From: Brevibacillus brevis
Lineage (GTDB): Bacteria > Bacillota > Bacilli > Brevibacillales > Brevibacillaceae
DNA length: 64,000 nt
NCBI RefSeq assembly: GCF_001039275.2
Contig: NZ_CP030117.1
Coordinates: 4,372,501-4,436,500, forward strand
Reading direction: 5' to 3'
Below, piece by piece: positions 35,046 to 43,596 of this stretch (the first letter of the stretch is position 1; every line of letters starts with the position of its first letter). The notes beneath the pieces were generated by a model, which was not told the DNA's origin, did not search any database, and was given only the letters and a program-made list of their open reading frames with translations. The translations under genes were made by a program, and so were the position numbers.

Positions 35046-35954
35046 CTATTTGCTTTTTTCCTCTGGAGTTGTGATGGGGGCTACTGTTCCATATTGCTGC
35101 AAATATGTTTCTACCTGCGTATGCTCTTTTACACGCTGATCGTTCAAATCGTACGCAGATCGAATGGACATCGTCATGTTTGTGGGGAGCATCGTTTTTT
35201 TATTGTAGTGAATCGTGTACTCTGCCTCTACTTCCATTTGGTTCACGAGCTCGTTTACGTCCACCTTTTTCTTGGACTGAATTGTGGGTCCAGAATGATG
35301 GGCAGGAGTCCCCCTCCAATTGCCTTCCGAGAGAGACATCGCTAGCTTTAGCTTCGGTATGTAGGGTTTCTCTCGCCCTGCTATCGATTGGACTTTTGCT
35401 CCGGATCTTGTTTGCTCTTGCATTTGGGTAACAAGCCAGCTCTTTAGTTTGGCAGAATCCAATACGACTCCGAACGCCTCAAAATCGTCTTTTGGATTCT
35501 CATCAGGCAGCATCCGGACGTTTCTTTTCATGTTGTCGATTTGCTGAAAGGAAGCGATGGGGTTCCAGTTGTTCATTTCTTGATGCAGGGCCGGGCTATC
35601 CCCTGCGACATGTTTCCAGCTTTCGTTTTGATCATGCTTGGTATACAGCTTGTTCCCATGGCTGAGCAAGGATAAGTTGTCCACTCTGTTTTCTTCCGGG
35701 ACAGAGAGCTTCACGTTCATGTAAACAGCCTCTCCGTCCTTTCTGCCTGAAAAGTTAACCATGTTCGCATTGGCACTATTCGCCGTCAACAGCTTGGTTT
35801 GGCCGTAGAACGCATACGATTTCTGCGCTTCGAACTTGTCACGTACCTGTTCAAACGTTGTATTCGCATCCTGCTTCACACTCATTTGATTACAGCCACC
35901 TACAACAACTGTACACACAAGAGCCATCACGCAAATGGGCAAATACTTCTGCAT
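35046..35954 (-). CDS. Lipoprotein of unknown function
   Basis: 302 residues; signal peptide with lipobox VVGGC (C21), so anchored on the outer face of the membrane. The mature part (FEQVRDKFEAQKSYAFYGQTKL, then beta-rich segments) resembles the DUF6612/LppX-LolA-like folds of small Bacillus lipoproteins by general pattern only. GGGAGGG precedes the ATG. Its leader contains a strong inverted repeat. No neighbour suggests a role. Confidence 0.8.
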   Translation of the reverse strand: MQKYLPICVMALVCTVVVGGCNQMSVKQDANTTFEQVRDKFEAQKSYAFYGQTKLLTANSANANMVNFSGRKDGEAVYMNVKLSVPEENRVDNLSLLSHGNKLYTKHDQNESWKHVAGDSPALHQEMNNWNPIASFQQIDNMKRNVRMLPDENPKDDFEAFGVVLDSAKLKSWLVTQMQEQTRSGAKVQSIAGREKPYIPKLKLAMSLSEGNWRGTPAHHSGPTIQSKKKVDVNELVNQMEVEAEYTIHYNKKTMLPTNMTMSIRSAYDLNDQRVKEHTQVETYLQQYGTVAPITTPEEKSK

Positions 35955-35974
35955 AGATGCTACCCTCCCTCAGC

Positions 35975-36009
35975 TACCCTGGGTTAGCCGCATGTGGGGT
36001 CCCAGGGTA
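35975..36009 (-). promoter_or_regulatory. Hairpin-forming leader of the lipoprotein gene
   Basis: TACCCTGGG (35975-35983) and CCCAGGGTA (36001-36009) are perfect 9-bp arms around 17 bases, 21-55 bases before the start. There is no T run, and the transcript sequence around it (GGAAACGCTAAAAGGGACTA upstream of the hairpin) looks structured. I cannot match it to a named riboswitch class; attenuator or RNA switch are possible. Confidence 0.4.
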
Positions 36010-36081
36010 ATAGTCCCTTTTAGCGTTTCCGGGGAGGAATAGGCTTATTCTACTTGCAAGCTTCTCTTGCACGATCAGGTT

Positions 36082-37080
36082 TTACAAGTGGTAATACAAG
36101 ACTTGACCCTGCTCTCTCACTTCAATCTGATGGAGAATCATCAATAAATCAATGTGCCCTAATGTCTCGGATAGCGTCAATGGTAATTCTTTTTTGTACA
36201 AGTTTGGGAATAAGAGAGCATTCAATTCAAAAGCTGTCTTTTCTCCATCTGCAAGAAGCCTACGGAGTGTGTCTGTCCTCTCCCAGTTCTTTTGCAGACG
36301 GGCGAGTATGAGCTCTCGATGATTGTAAACCGGTTGACCGTGTCCACTGAGGACTTGTTCGATCTCCATGTCCGCACACATTTGCAACGCTGTGCGGTAT
36401 TGGATCAAGGTCAGTGGTCTTGTACTCGAACGATTCCGGGGTGGTTCAATGAAGGCATTGGATGAAATTCGCTTGATGATATGGTCTCCACCAATCATGA
36501 CATGATCCTTTGCCCGATACAACGACAGATGGCTTTGGCTATGTCCTGGTGTATACAGTACTTGCCAGTCCTCCAAGTACGGAACCTTTTGCTCATGCTT
36601 CAGATGAAAGTCAATCTGGCTTGGCGCAGAAAACGTCTTCATCAGCTTGTGAAATTTCGAGATAATGACCATCATTTTTTCCGGTACACCGCTCTGGATG
36701 TACAGCTCTTCGAAAAACTGATCATGAAAAGTCATAAACTGCTCATCCTGCTGTACATAAGGGGTTGCCTGTGGATGGGCAAACGTCTTCGCTCCCGATG
36801 TTTCTCGTATTTTTTCTAACTGCCCGCAGTGATCCACATGATGATGCGTTAGTATGACTTGCTCGATATCTTGCACGCTTACCCCAATCGATTCTAAGCC
36901 TTCTGTCAAGGCCGCCCACGCATCGTCGGTCAATGGCCCCACATCAACTAAGGTCAAGCGTTCCCCTTTTAACAAGTAGACGTTTACTGCCCCCACATCA
37001 AAAGGCGTAGGTATTTCCAGACAAAAAATATCAGGTGCTACTTGCGTTGCGATCCTTTGTTTGTCATCGTTTTTTGTCAT
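36082..37080 (-). CDS. MBL-fold metallo-hydrolase (RNase Z/LACTB2-like)
   Basis: 332 residues. Metal motif THHHVDHCG at 78-86, further ligands in TPGHSQSH and GGDH, so a dinuclear zinc hydrolase. The C-terminal 80 residues form a winged-helix-like domain as in LACTB2 and related MBL proteins. Substrate is not evident; family members are thioesterases, lactonases or nucleases. AGAGG precedes the ATG. Confidence 0.87.
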   Translation of the reverse strand: MTKNDDKQRIATQVAPDIFCLEIPTPFDVGAVNVYLLKGERLTLVDVGPLTDDAWAALTEGLESIGVSVQDIEQVILTHHHVDHCGQLEKIRETSGAKTFAHPQATPYVQQDEQFMTFHDQFFEELYIQSGVPEKMMVIISKFHKLMKTFSAPSQIDFHLKHEQKVPYLEDWQVLYTPGHSQSHLSLYRAKDHVMIGGDHIIKRISSNAFIEPPRNRSSTRPLTLIQYRTALQMCADMEIEQVLSGHGQPVYNHRELILARLQKNWERTDTLRRLLADGEKTAFELNALLFPNLYKKELPLTLSETLGHIDLLMILHQIEVREQGQVLYYHL

Positions 37081-37114
37081 TTTTTATCTACCTCTCAAGT
37101 TTTTTGCCTTTTTT

Positions 37115-37150
37115 TCCGAAAAGAGAAAAGAGCCATTGTTTTGGCTCTAG
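37115..37150 (-). terminator. Terminator of the diguanylate cyclase gene
   Basis: AGAGCC and GGCTCT around an 8-base loop; minus-strand TTTTCTCTTTT follows. The stem includes part of the stop codon region. Confidence 0.7.
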
Positions 37151-39399
37151 GCGAGAACAACTTGATTTCTACCTGAATTTTTGGCTTCATACAAAGCAAT
37201 GTCTGCTTGATGGAACAGCGCTTCTACACTCAGGTTTACATCCATCTCCCTGCTCCATTTCGCTAGTCCACACGAGATCGTGACCTGTGGAGACGTCTCC
37301 TGCTCGACGCATTCCCGTATGCGCTCTGCCACGGAATGCGCGGTGTTTTTGTCCACACGCGGCAAATAAACAGCGAGTTCCTCTCCACCCCATCTTGCTG
37401 CGATATCACTGTCTCGGATGCTATGTCGAATCAGATTGGAGACCTGAATCAATACCTCGTCCCCTACCTGATGGCCAAATGTATCATTCACAGTTTTAAA
37501 ATAATCAATATCGATCAAGATCAACGAGCCATAGTTGTCTTTTTGTAATGATCCTCTTACTCGTTCATTCAAATGTTTTCTCGTGTATAGACCTGTCAAA
37601 TTATCCGTAATGACCATTCGTTCCATTTCATTATGCAGGACGGCGTTGGTCATTGCCAAGCTCGCATGTTGTCCAAATATTTCGAGGAGTTTGTAGTCGT
37701 CAAAACTAAAAAAATGATAACGGGAATCTGCGACTAAAAGGACTCCACTAATCTCACCCTCAACAACGAGCGGAACCCCCATGAAGGAACAGCACGTGAA
37801 GAGCGAAAAAGGAAGTGGTCCTGCCCCCGGTTGAGCCAGCAACAACGCCTGCTTGTTTTGCAAGATTTGCTGAAATGGCTTTTCTGTTGAATCGATAGCC
37901 ATGCCATTGAACGCTGGAATGGAGGAAGAAAGTACATCGAAGCAATCCTCGCCCGGCGTTTTTCGCAAGATGGCACAAAACTCCGCATCAAAGGTAGCCC
38001 GCATCATTGTCGTAACAAAATCGAGAATTTCCTTTAAATCAAGACTTCTGTTCAACTGGCGCGCCATCTCATTAATCAAACGTAATTCTCGAATCAAATT
38101 GCGCGATTGCTGATAGAGCTGAGCGTTTTCAAACGCAGTCCCAGCAGTATCCGCCAAGATGGAGATGTAGTCCTTCTCATGCTGATTCAGGGTGATTCGC
38201 TGATCGGACGTCACTTGCAATACACCGTAGATGCCCTGCTTGCCCAAGAGTGGCGCTGCGATCACCGTCACCTGTTGCTCCCCTTCCCCCACTTCTTCGG
38301 CAATGAGACGTCCTTCCAAATAGGCCTTGGTACTGGTAGACGGCTCTACTTCTTGAAAAGAAAGCTGTTTGACCGGGGTGGTTGCATTGGGTTCAACCGT
38401 CAGGAAAAGCTCTGCCGACAAGTACGGATAAAGACTGGGAATGCTCGTCACGATTTCATGCAAAACATCATTCACATCAATGGATGCCTGAATCTTTGAC
38501 ATCAATTGATACAACAAATCTTTTTTGCTCGCTTCACGACGCAGGTCGTCCGACATGATCGAACGCCAAAGCGCACAGCTTGCCTTCGCGCCTATTTCTT
38601 GCAAAAAAGCAACATCCCGTTCATCGTACACGCAATCTGTCTCTTCGGGTGGCAGATGCAAAAACAATGCGTAGAGCGGTGTTTGGTTCAAGGAGACAGG
38701 AACGACCACAAGCCTGTGGTCATCCAAAATGGAAGGCATGATTTGCGTCGTGCCGAATCTCGAAACCAGTTGAGCAATGTGGGTTTGTCCAACTTCCGCC
38801 TCTTGTGTTGTTACGTTCTCCTGCGGAATCAACGTGGCATTGTCCGCGAGCTTTACGGCCGAACAATAGCCTTTTTGGATAATGTCACTGACCTGACCCG
38901 TCAAGCTTTGCAGCAGCTCTTTGGTCGTATCATGCAACGTCAAATCCATGACAATCTGGCTGGTGACGTGTTGAATATACGCATCATATCCCATGCGAAT
39001 CAACGGCTCTAGCCCGCGCATGTAGGATGACAAATCGAAATGGATTTGGTCTTCGGGCGCTATCATGCCAATGACAGCTCGAACCCTTCCATCTTCTTCA
39101 CACAAAGGAAAGGCTCCACATACGTTGTTCATTTCACTTCTCGTTTTAACTACGATCTCTTTGGAGGAAAGTGCCTCTTCAATAAAATCAAAGACTTTGC
39201 CAATCGATACATCGTGTTGCAGGGTAAGCCCTTGAGAATTCCGAGATGGACCAACCTGCATTTCCATGAAGTTGATTACGCGGCCCCCGGAATCTGTCAA
39301 GAAAAGGATGCCTGGGCGCTTTTCCGGCCAAGATTGTAAGATAAAATGGGCCGTGTAGGAAAAGACCGTCTCTAACTTCCCCAACATTTTGCTTGACAC
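37147..39399 (-). CDS. dgcP: GAF-GGDEF diguanylate cyclase (DgcP/YtrP-like)
   Basis: 750 residues from a GTG seven bases after GAGGGAG. The N-terminal 560 residues contain two or three GAF-type sensor domains; the last 170 are GGDEF with intact active site GGEEL (671-675), preceded by RDSD five residues upstream, an inhibitory-site motif. It should make cyclic di-GMP and respond to a small ligand. B. subtilis DgcP has the same kind of GAF-GGDEF layout and lies by rpsD, as here, but is shorter. 26 bp after the phosphatase gene, so probably co-transcribed. Confidence 0.88.
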   Translation of the reverse strand: MSSKMLGKLETVFSYTAHFILQSWPEKRPGILFLTDSGGRVINFMEMQVGPSRNSQGLTLQHDVSIGKVFDFIEEALSSKEIVVKTRSEMNNVCGAFPLCEEDGRVRAVIGMIAPEDQIHFDLSSYMRGLEPLIRMGYDAYIQHVTSQIVMDLTLHDTTKELLQSLTGQVSDIIQKGYCSAVKLADNATLIPQENVTTQEAEVGQTHIAQLVSRFGTTQIMPSILDDHRLVVVPVSLNQTPLYALFLHLPPEETDCVYDERDVAFLQEIGAKASCALWRSIMSDDLRREASKKDLLYQLMSKIQASIDVNDVLHEIVTSIPSLYPYLSAELFLTVEPNATTPVKQLSFQEVEPSTSTKAYLEGRLIAEEVGEGEQQVTVIAAPLLGKQGIYGVLQVTSDQRITLNQHEKDYISILADTAGTAFENAQLYQQSRNLIRELRLINEMARQLNRSLDLKEILDFVTTMMRATFDAEFCAILRKTPGEDCFDVLSSSIPAFNGMAIDSTEKPFQQILQNKQALLLAQPGAGPLPFSLFTCCSFMGVPLVVEGEISGVLLVADSRYHFFSFDDYKLLEIFGQHASLAMTNAVLHNEMERMVITDNLTGLYTRKHLNERVRGSLQKDNYGSLILIDIDYFKTVNDTFGHQVGDEVLIQVSNLIRHSIRDSDIAARWGGEELAVYLPRVDKNTAHSVAERIRECVEQETSPQVTISCGLAKWSREMDVNLSVEALFHQADIALYEAKNSGRNQVVLA

Positions 39400-39425
39400 G
39401 AGAAACTCCCTCTCTCAGCATTTTC

Positions 39426-40007
39426 TCAAGCTTTCAAATGGTCTGTATCATTAACGGATAGAACTTCCCACCTGCGATCTACATACCGAAATATCGTAAT
39501 ACCGGTATTATCAATACGTGTGATACCCGTTCCTTGTTCTCCTACCGTCACATAATGCAAGAAGCTATTAATGAGACCGCCATGCGAGACAACGACAATC
39601 GCCTCACCTGGATGACTCCCTGCTATTTCTGTCATGGCAGCTACAGCTCGACGCTGCATGTCTTCGAATGTCTCAATTCCACAGGAGGCTTCATCCTGAT
39701 TTTCAAACCGCTCACGTATTTCTTCATAGGTGAGCCCCTCCCACTCCCCATAGCAGCGCTCCCGCAAGGTTGTCCGCGTAGAAACAGAGGATTGGAAATT
39801 GCCAGCAATCTTGGCAGCCGTATCGTGTGCCCGACTGAGATCACTCGAATAAAAAGCGTGAATCGTCTCGCCTTGGAATCTGCCTGCTACTTGCTCGGCC
39901 TGACGTACCCCGAGCTCGTTCAATGCGATGTCACTGTGGCCTTGTATACGACGAACCTGATTCCACTCCGTCTCTCCATGACGAATGAGATACATAATGG
40001 TTTCCAA
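39426..40007 (-). CDS. Histidine phosphatase family protein (PhoE/GpmB-like)
   Basis: 193 residues. The phosphohistidine motif is LIRHGETEWN with H10, the second histidine is in VVSHGG, and the acid in ERCYGEWEG, so a phosphatase-type rather than mutase-type member. The TTG at 40007 is ten bases after AAGGAG; an ATG at 39995 is the alternative. Substrate unknown. Co-directional with dgcP. Confidence 0.88.
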   Translation of the reverse strand: METIMYLIRHGETEWNQVRRIQGHSDIALNELGVRQAEQVAGRFQGETIHAFYSSDLSRAHDTAAKIAGNFQSSVSTRTTLRERCYGEWEGLTYEEIRERFENQDEASCGIETFEDMQRRAVAAMTEIAGSHPGEAIVVVSHGGLINSFLHYVTVGEQGTGITRIDNTGITIFRYVDRRWEVLSVNDTDHLKA

Positions 40008-40167
40008 AACGAATTATCTCCTTACCGTTCTGTATTCTATGGATAGTATTTCTTATTATATAAGATGCATGTTCACAATTCTAGATTGATAAAAAAACAT
40101 TTGGTACAAAATTCCTATATTTCATTCCTTTCTGCAAATGCCGGGTGCTTTTTTCGTGAATTTGAAC

Positions 40168-40194
40168 TGAAACGAACTTTTACTTCCTCTCGTC
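40168..40194 (+). promoter_or_regulatory. Candidate ECF-sigma promoter of the SLH gene
   Basis: TGAAAC (40168-40173), 17 bases, CGTC (40191-40194): the pattern of sigma-W/X/M-type promoters, 42 bases before the start codon. No sigma-A promoter is evident in this region. Confidence 0.5.
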
Positions 40195-40235
40195 AGAGGT
40201 GATAAGAAGAATATGACATCGTTGGAGGGGTTCCT

Positions 40236-42524
40236 ATGAAACCGTGGATCATTCGGTCCAGCTCATTTGTTCTATCTGCCAGTCTGTTGCTGCCTGTGGC
40301 TCAAGCGCATGCACAGTCACCTCATGTAAGTACCAATAAAATGGCGACTACTGTGGCACAAGCAGACTCCGTGGCACAGGCCAAAGCAAAGCTGTCCAAG
40401 GAAGCAGCCTTGGCACTCGCTACCAAAATAGTACCCACCGCAGGAATGACGGTGCAGAATGTGTCATTTCGTTCAGCGGATAGCTGGCGCCCATTTCCAG
40501 AATGGTCGTTTAGTTGGGTGAAGAAAGATCCGGAAAACGGAAAAGTCCTTCTATCTTATAGCGCAAGTATCCACGCTAATACAGGCGAGCTGACTTCCTA
40601 TTCGCGTCAAGAGCAGGAAGCCTCCTCGCTTCCTTATGCAAAACGAATTTCCTATACAGAGGCGCAAGAGCAGGCGAAGCGCTTTTTCGAGAAAAACAAT
40701 GCAGGAAAAGCAGCGGAAACAAGACTGTATACGCGCGATATGCCAGAGCCAAAAACTCCCCTGAACTCGGAAGTCTACTATAATTTCCGCTTTGTTCGTG
40801 ACGTGGACGGCATTCTCTTTCCTGATAACGGCGCAGATATCACGGTAGATGCTTCCGGCACAGTGACCAACTATTCTCTGTCGTGGAACGACGTGACTTT
40901 CGAGGACACGGATACGACAATCTCGGAAGAAGAAGCTGAGAAACTGTTTAAAGAACAAGCGCATCCAAAACCAGTTTACCTGCTGCCGTGGGAACGGATG
41001 GAGACGCAAAATAACAAGCCGTCTCTCGGGTATACGAATCCTTTCACCTTCTACATTGATGCGGAGACCGGGAAAGCATTGACACAATCGTTAACTCCGT
41101 ATCAACCAGCGAAAGATCCTGAGCCTGTCAGCAGCAAAGTCCTATCTGCACGCCGCAGCGGACAACCGCTCTCCCAAGAGGAAGCTGTACAATGGGCATC
41201 GAAAGCATTGAAGTTGTCCAACTACGAGCTTCGTTCTGCCAATTACAATGAAAGAGACTACCGTGGCAATCGTCCTGTCTGGGATCTCGAATTCGGCGAA
41301 AAGGGCAATAGCGAAGACGGATTTGCGTATGTCTCCGTGGATGCTGTAACCGGGGATATCTACCGATTGGACAAGGACTTCCGTGGCCGTAAAGAAAAAA
41401 CAAGCGCTTCTAAAAAGCCAGACATGGAAAAATTCAAGGCAAAAGCGATGGAAACGATTCGTGATTTGGCGCCAACCATGGCCCACCAGCTTTACTGGAC
41501 AGAGCGTTTTGAAGAGGAAATCCAAAACCAACCCGTTGATTCCGAGCGGACGCAGATCCGATTTGAGCGTTTTATCAATGGAATAGCTGCAGCTAGCGGC
41601 TCTGCCTACTTCACGTTTGACACAGAAACAGGCGATCTAATGAGTTACAGTACTGAATTGGGCAGCGAAACATACCCGACACAAGTTCCCAAGCATCTGC
41701 CTGCTGCCGAAGCGAGCGAAAAATGGTGGACAGAGACAAAAGCAGAGGAAGTATACGCCCTCGTCCCTCTTACTCCTGAGGATGCCAAACGCGCGAAAGA
41801 GCAGCCTTCCTACACACCGAAGCGAACTGCCAAGATCGTCTATCGCGCGACAATGACGCCGTTTGAGCAGCCGTATTACCTTGATGCTGTAACAGGCGAG
41901 TGGAGCTCTACCTCTACTGGCAAAACGATTGCGCTTCATCGTCCGGCTCCTGCCGATTTGGAGGGTCATCCGGCGGAAAAGGAACTCTTGTTGATGTATG
42001 AATACGACGCACTCACGCTTGAAAACGGCAAAATTATGCCGCAAAAACCGATCACACGTGGCGAAATGATTGAAATGCTCATGATCAGTCTCAACCAAGG
42101 CAATCACTATCCACAGTACTCTCTGGAACGCAAGGCCACTTATAGCGATGTGGCAAATGGTTCGCGCTTCTTCTCAGCCGTAGAAGGAGCTGTTGATCGC
42201 GGTCTTCTCGATAAAAATGCTTCCAAGCTGAACCCAAATGAGACGATTACACGTGAAGAACTCGCTGATATGATTGTTCGTGCACTCGGTTACAAAAAAC
42301 TGACGGACTTCCCTGGCATGTTCCAGTCCCAGCTCTCAGACATTGCCAATTCGAAGTACCGCGGTTCGATCATCATCGCGACTACACTCGGTATCGTGCC
42401 AACTGACAAGCAGAAGTTTCAGCCACAAAGCCTCGTCCCTCGTGCCGATGCAGCCATTACCTTTACCCGTTTCCTCGAAAAACGGGATAATCCAGACGGT
42501 CCCGTTACTTTGTTGCGAAAATAA
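40236..42524 (+). CDS. S-layer-homology surface protein with YcdB/YcdC (PepSY-like) repeats
   Basis: 762 residues. Signal peptide 1-26 (LLLPVAQAHA), then repeated YcdB/YcdC-type modules (residues about 50-600) marked by recurring D(A/T)xTGD/E turns such as SIHANTGEL, YIDAETGKA, SVDAVTGDI, TFDTETGDL, YLDAVTGEW. SLH domains follow at about 605-755 (ITRGEMIEML, ITREELADMI, VPRADAAITF), which bind pyruvylated secondary cell-wall polymer, so the protein sits on the cell surface. Such YcdB-SLH proteins are common in Brevibacillus and Paenibacillus; the function of YcdB modules is unknown. GGAGGGG precedes the ATG. Confidence 0.9.
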   Translation: MKPWIIRSSSFVLSASLLLPVAQAHAQSPHVSTNKMATTVAQADSVAQAKAKLSKEAALALATKIVPTAGMTVQNVSFRSADSWRPFPEWSFSWVKKDPENGKVLLSYSASIHANTGELTSYSRQEQEASSLPYAKRISYTEAQEQAKRFFEKNNAGKAAETRLYTRDMPEPKTPLNSEVYYNFRFVRDVDGILFPDNGADITVDASGTVTNYSLSWNDVTFEDTDTTISEEEAEKLFKEQAHPKPVYLLPWERMETQNNKPSLGYTNPFTFYIDAETGKALTQSLTPYQPAKDPEPVSSKVLSARRSGQPLSQEEAVQWASKALKLSNYELRSANYNERDYRGNRPVWDLEFGEKGNSEDGFAYVSVDAVTGDIYRLDKDFRGRKEKTSASKKPDMEKFKAKAMETIRDLAPTMAHQLYWTERFEEEIQNQPVDSERTQIRFERFINGIAAASGSAYFTFDTETGDLMSYSTELGSETYPTQVPKHLPAAEASEKWWTETKAEEVYALVPLTPEDAKRAKEQPSYTPKRTAKIVYRATMTPFEQPYYLDAVTGEWSSTSTGKTIALHRPAPADLEGHPAEKELLLMYEYDALTLENGKIMPQKPITRGEMIEMLMISLNQGNHYPQYSLERKATYSDVANGSRFFSAVEGAVDRGLLDKNASKLNPNETITREELADMIVRALGYKKLTDFPGMFQSQLSDIANSKYRGSIIIATTLGIVPTDKQKFQPQSLVPRADAAITFTRFLEKRDNPDGPVTLLRK

Positions 42525-42532
42525 AACCCAAA

Positions 42533-42578
42533 AAGCGCCATCCATCCCACTTCTTGCGGCGGATGGCGCGCTTCTTTT
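42533..42578 (+). terminator. SLH gene terminator
   Basis: GCGCCATCC and GGATGGCGC around 17 bases, then GCTTCTTTT. Confidence 0.85.
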
Positions 42579-42581
42579 CCC

Positions 42582-42611
42582 TTGACTTTACTATATCGCG
42601 CCTAGTATTAT
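42582..42611 (+). promoter_or_regulatory. rpsD promoter
   Basis: TTGACT, 18-bp spacer, TATTAT; about 200 bases ahead of rpsD, leaving a long leader. Confidence 0.7.
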
Positions 42612-42619
42612 TGAATGTA

Positions 42620-42816
42620 TGTGTACAGGGTAGCATTGATTGTAGGTAAAAACGGAAGGATGTACCCTCTTAGTTCCCTCCCTTTACAGACTGCGGCTGA
42701 TCATCTGTGAGGAGCACGATGCGGAAACGCTACCGTCCGAAGTTCGTGTAGATAAAGTAGGAACTAACCTGCCGGAAGTAAACACCTGCGAATCCATATT
42801 AAAGGAGAATGAAAAC
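42620..42816 (+). promoter_or_regulatory. Structured rpsD leader (S4 autoregulation)
   Basis: The roughly 200-base leader is closed by TTAGTTCC (42670-42677) pairing with GGAACTAA (42760-42767), a perfect 8-bp long-range helix, with smaller hairpins inside. Firmicute rpsD leaders bind S4 and repress translation; this leader has the right length and position. The exact fold was not computed. Confidence 0.6.
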
Positions 42817-43416
42817 ATGTCACGTTACACAGGACCTCGTCACAAACTGGCTCGTCGTCTGGGTATCTCCCTCGATGGTACAGGAAAAGACATCAAACGC
42901 AACTTCCCTCCAGGTCAACACGGTCACAACAACCGTCGTAAACTGAGCGAGTACGGAATCCAGTTGCAAGAAAAGCAAAAACTGCGCCACATGTTTGGCC
43001 TTAACGAAAAACAATTCCGCCGCACTTTCGACAATGCTAGCAAAATGGCTGGCGTAGTGGGCGAAAACTTCATGAAATTGCTGGAATCCCGCCTGGACAA
43101 CCTGGTATACCGCATGGGCTTTGCTCCAACTCGCCCAGCTGCTCGTCAGTTGGTAAACCATGGTCACTTCCTGGTAAACGGCAAAAAAGTAAACATCCCA
43201 TCCTACCGCGTACAACCGGGTGATGTAATCTCCATTCGTGAAAAGTCCCGTGGTCTGCAACTGATCAAGGACTCTCTGGAAGGTCGCACTTTCCTGCCGA
43301 ACTACGTTACATTCAACGATGCTGCTGCTGAAGGTACCTTCACTCGTCTGCCAGACCGTGAAGAAATGCCAGCTGAAATCAACGAAGTTCTGATCGTTGA
43401 GTTCTACAGCCGTTAA
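42817..43416 (+). CDS. rpsD: 30S ribosomal protein S4
   Basis: 199 residues, starting [19 protein letters not shown], with the S4 RNA-binding domain near 90-155 ([42 protein letters not shown]). No N-terminal CxxC zinc knuckle: this is the zinc-free form. AAAGGAG lies upstream. Codon choice is markedly biased, as expected for a ribosomal gene. Nucleates 30S assembly and represses its own synthesis. Confidence 0.98.
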   Translation: MSRYTGPRHKLARRLGISLDGTGKDIKRNFPPGQHGHNNRRKLSEYGIQLQEKQKLRHMFGLNEKQFRRTFDNASKMAGVVGENFMKLLESRLDNLVYRMGFAPTRPAARQLVNHGHFLVNGKKVNIPSYRVQPGDVISIREKSRGLQLIKDSLEGRTFLPNYVTFNDAAAEGTFTRLPDREEMPAEINEVLIVEFYSR

Positions 43417-43431
43417 TCGTCTGAGGATAAA

Positions 43432-43472
43432 TAAAAAAAGAGCAGTGCCGCTTGTCGGCCTGCTCTTTTTTT
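43432..43472 (+). terminator. rpsD terminator
   Basis: AAAAAAGAGCAG and CTGCTCTTTTTTT with an inner CCG/CGG pair. Confidence 0.92.
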
Positions 43473-43559
43473 ATTGCTTTCATACACCCGACAACTTTCA
43501 ACGGTATTTGACACATTTTGCTAATTCCTACGCATTTTCTATCCTCTAGGTTCCTCGTA

Positions 43560-43568
43560 TGGTATAAT
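43560..43568 (+). promoter_or_regulatory. Extended -10 promoter of the PBP gene
   Basis: TGGTATAAT (43560-43568): TG one base before a perfect TATAAT, 28 bases ahead of the ATG. No good -35 is present, as is usual with extended -10 sites. Confidence 0.55.
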
Positions 43569-43596
43569 CAGGGGGTATGCTAGGGGGTCGTAGATT

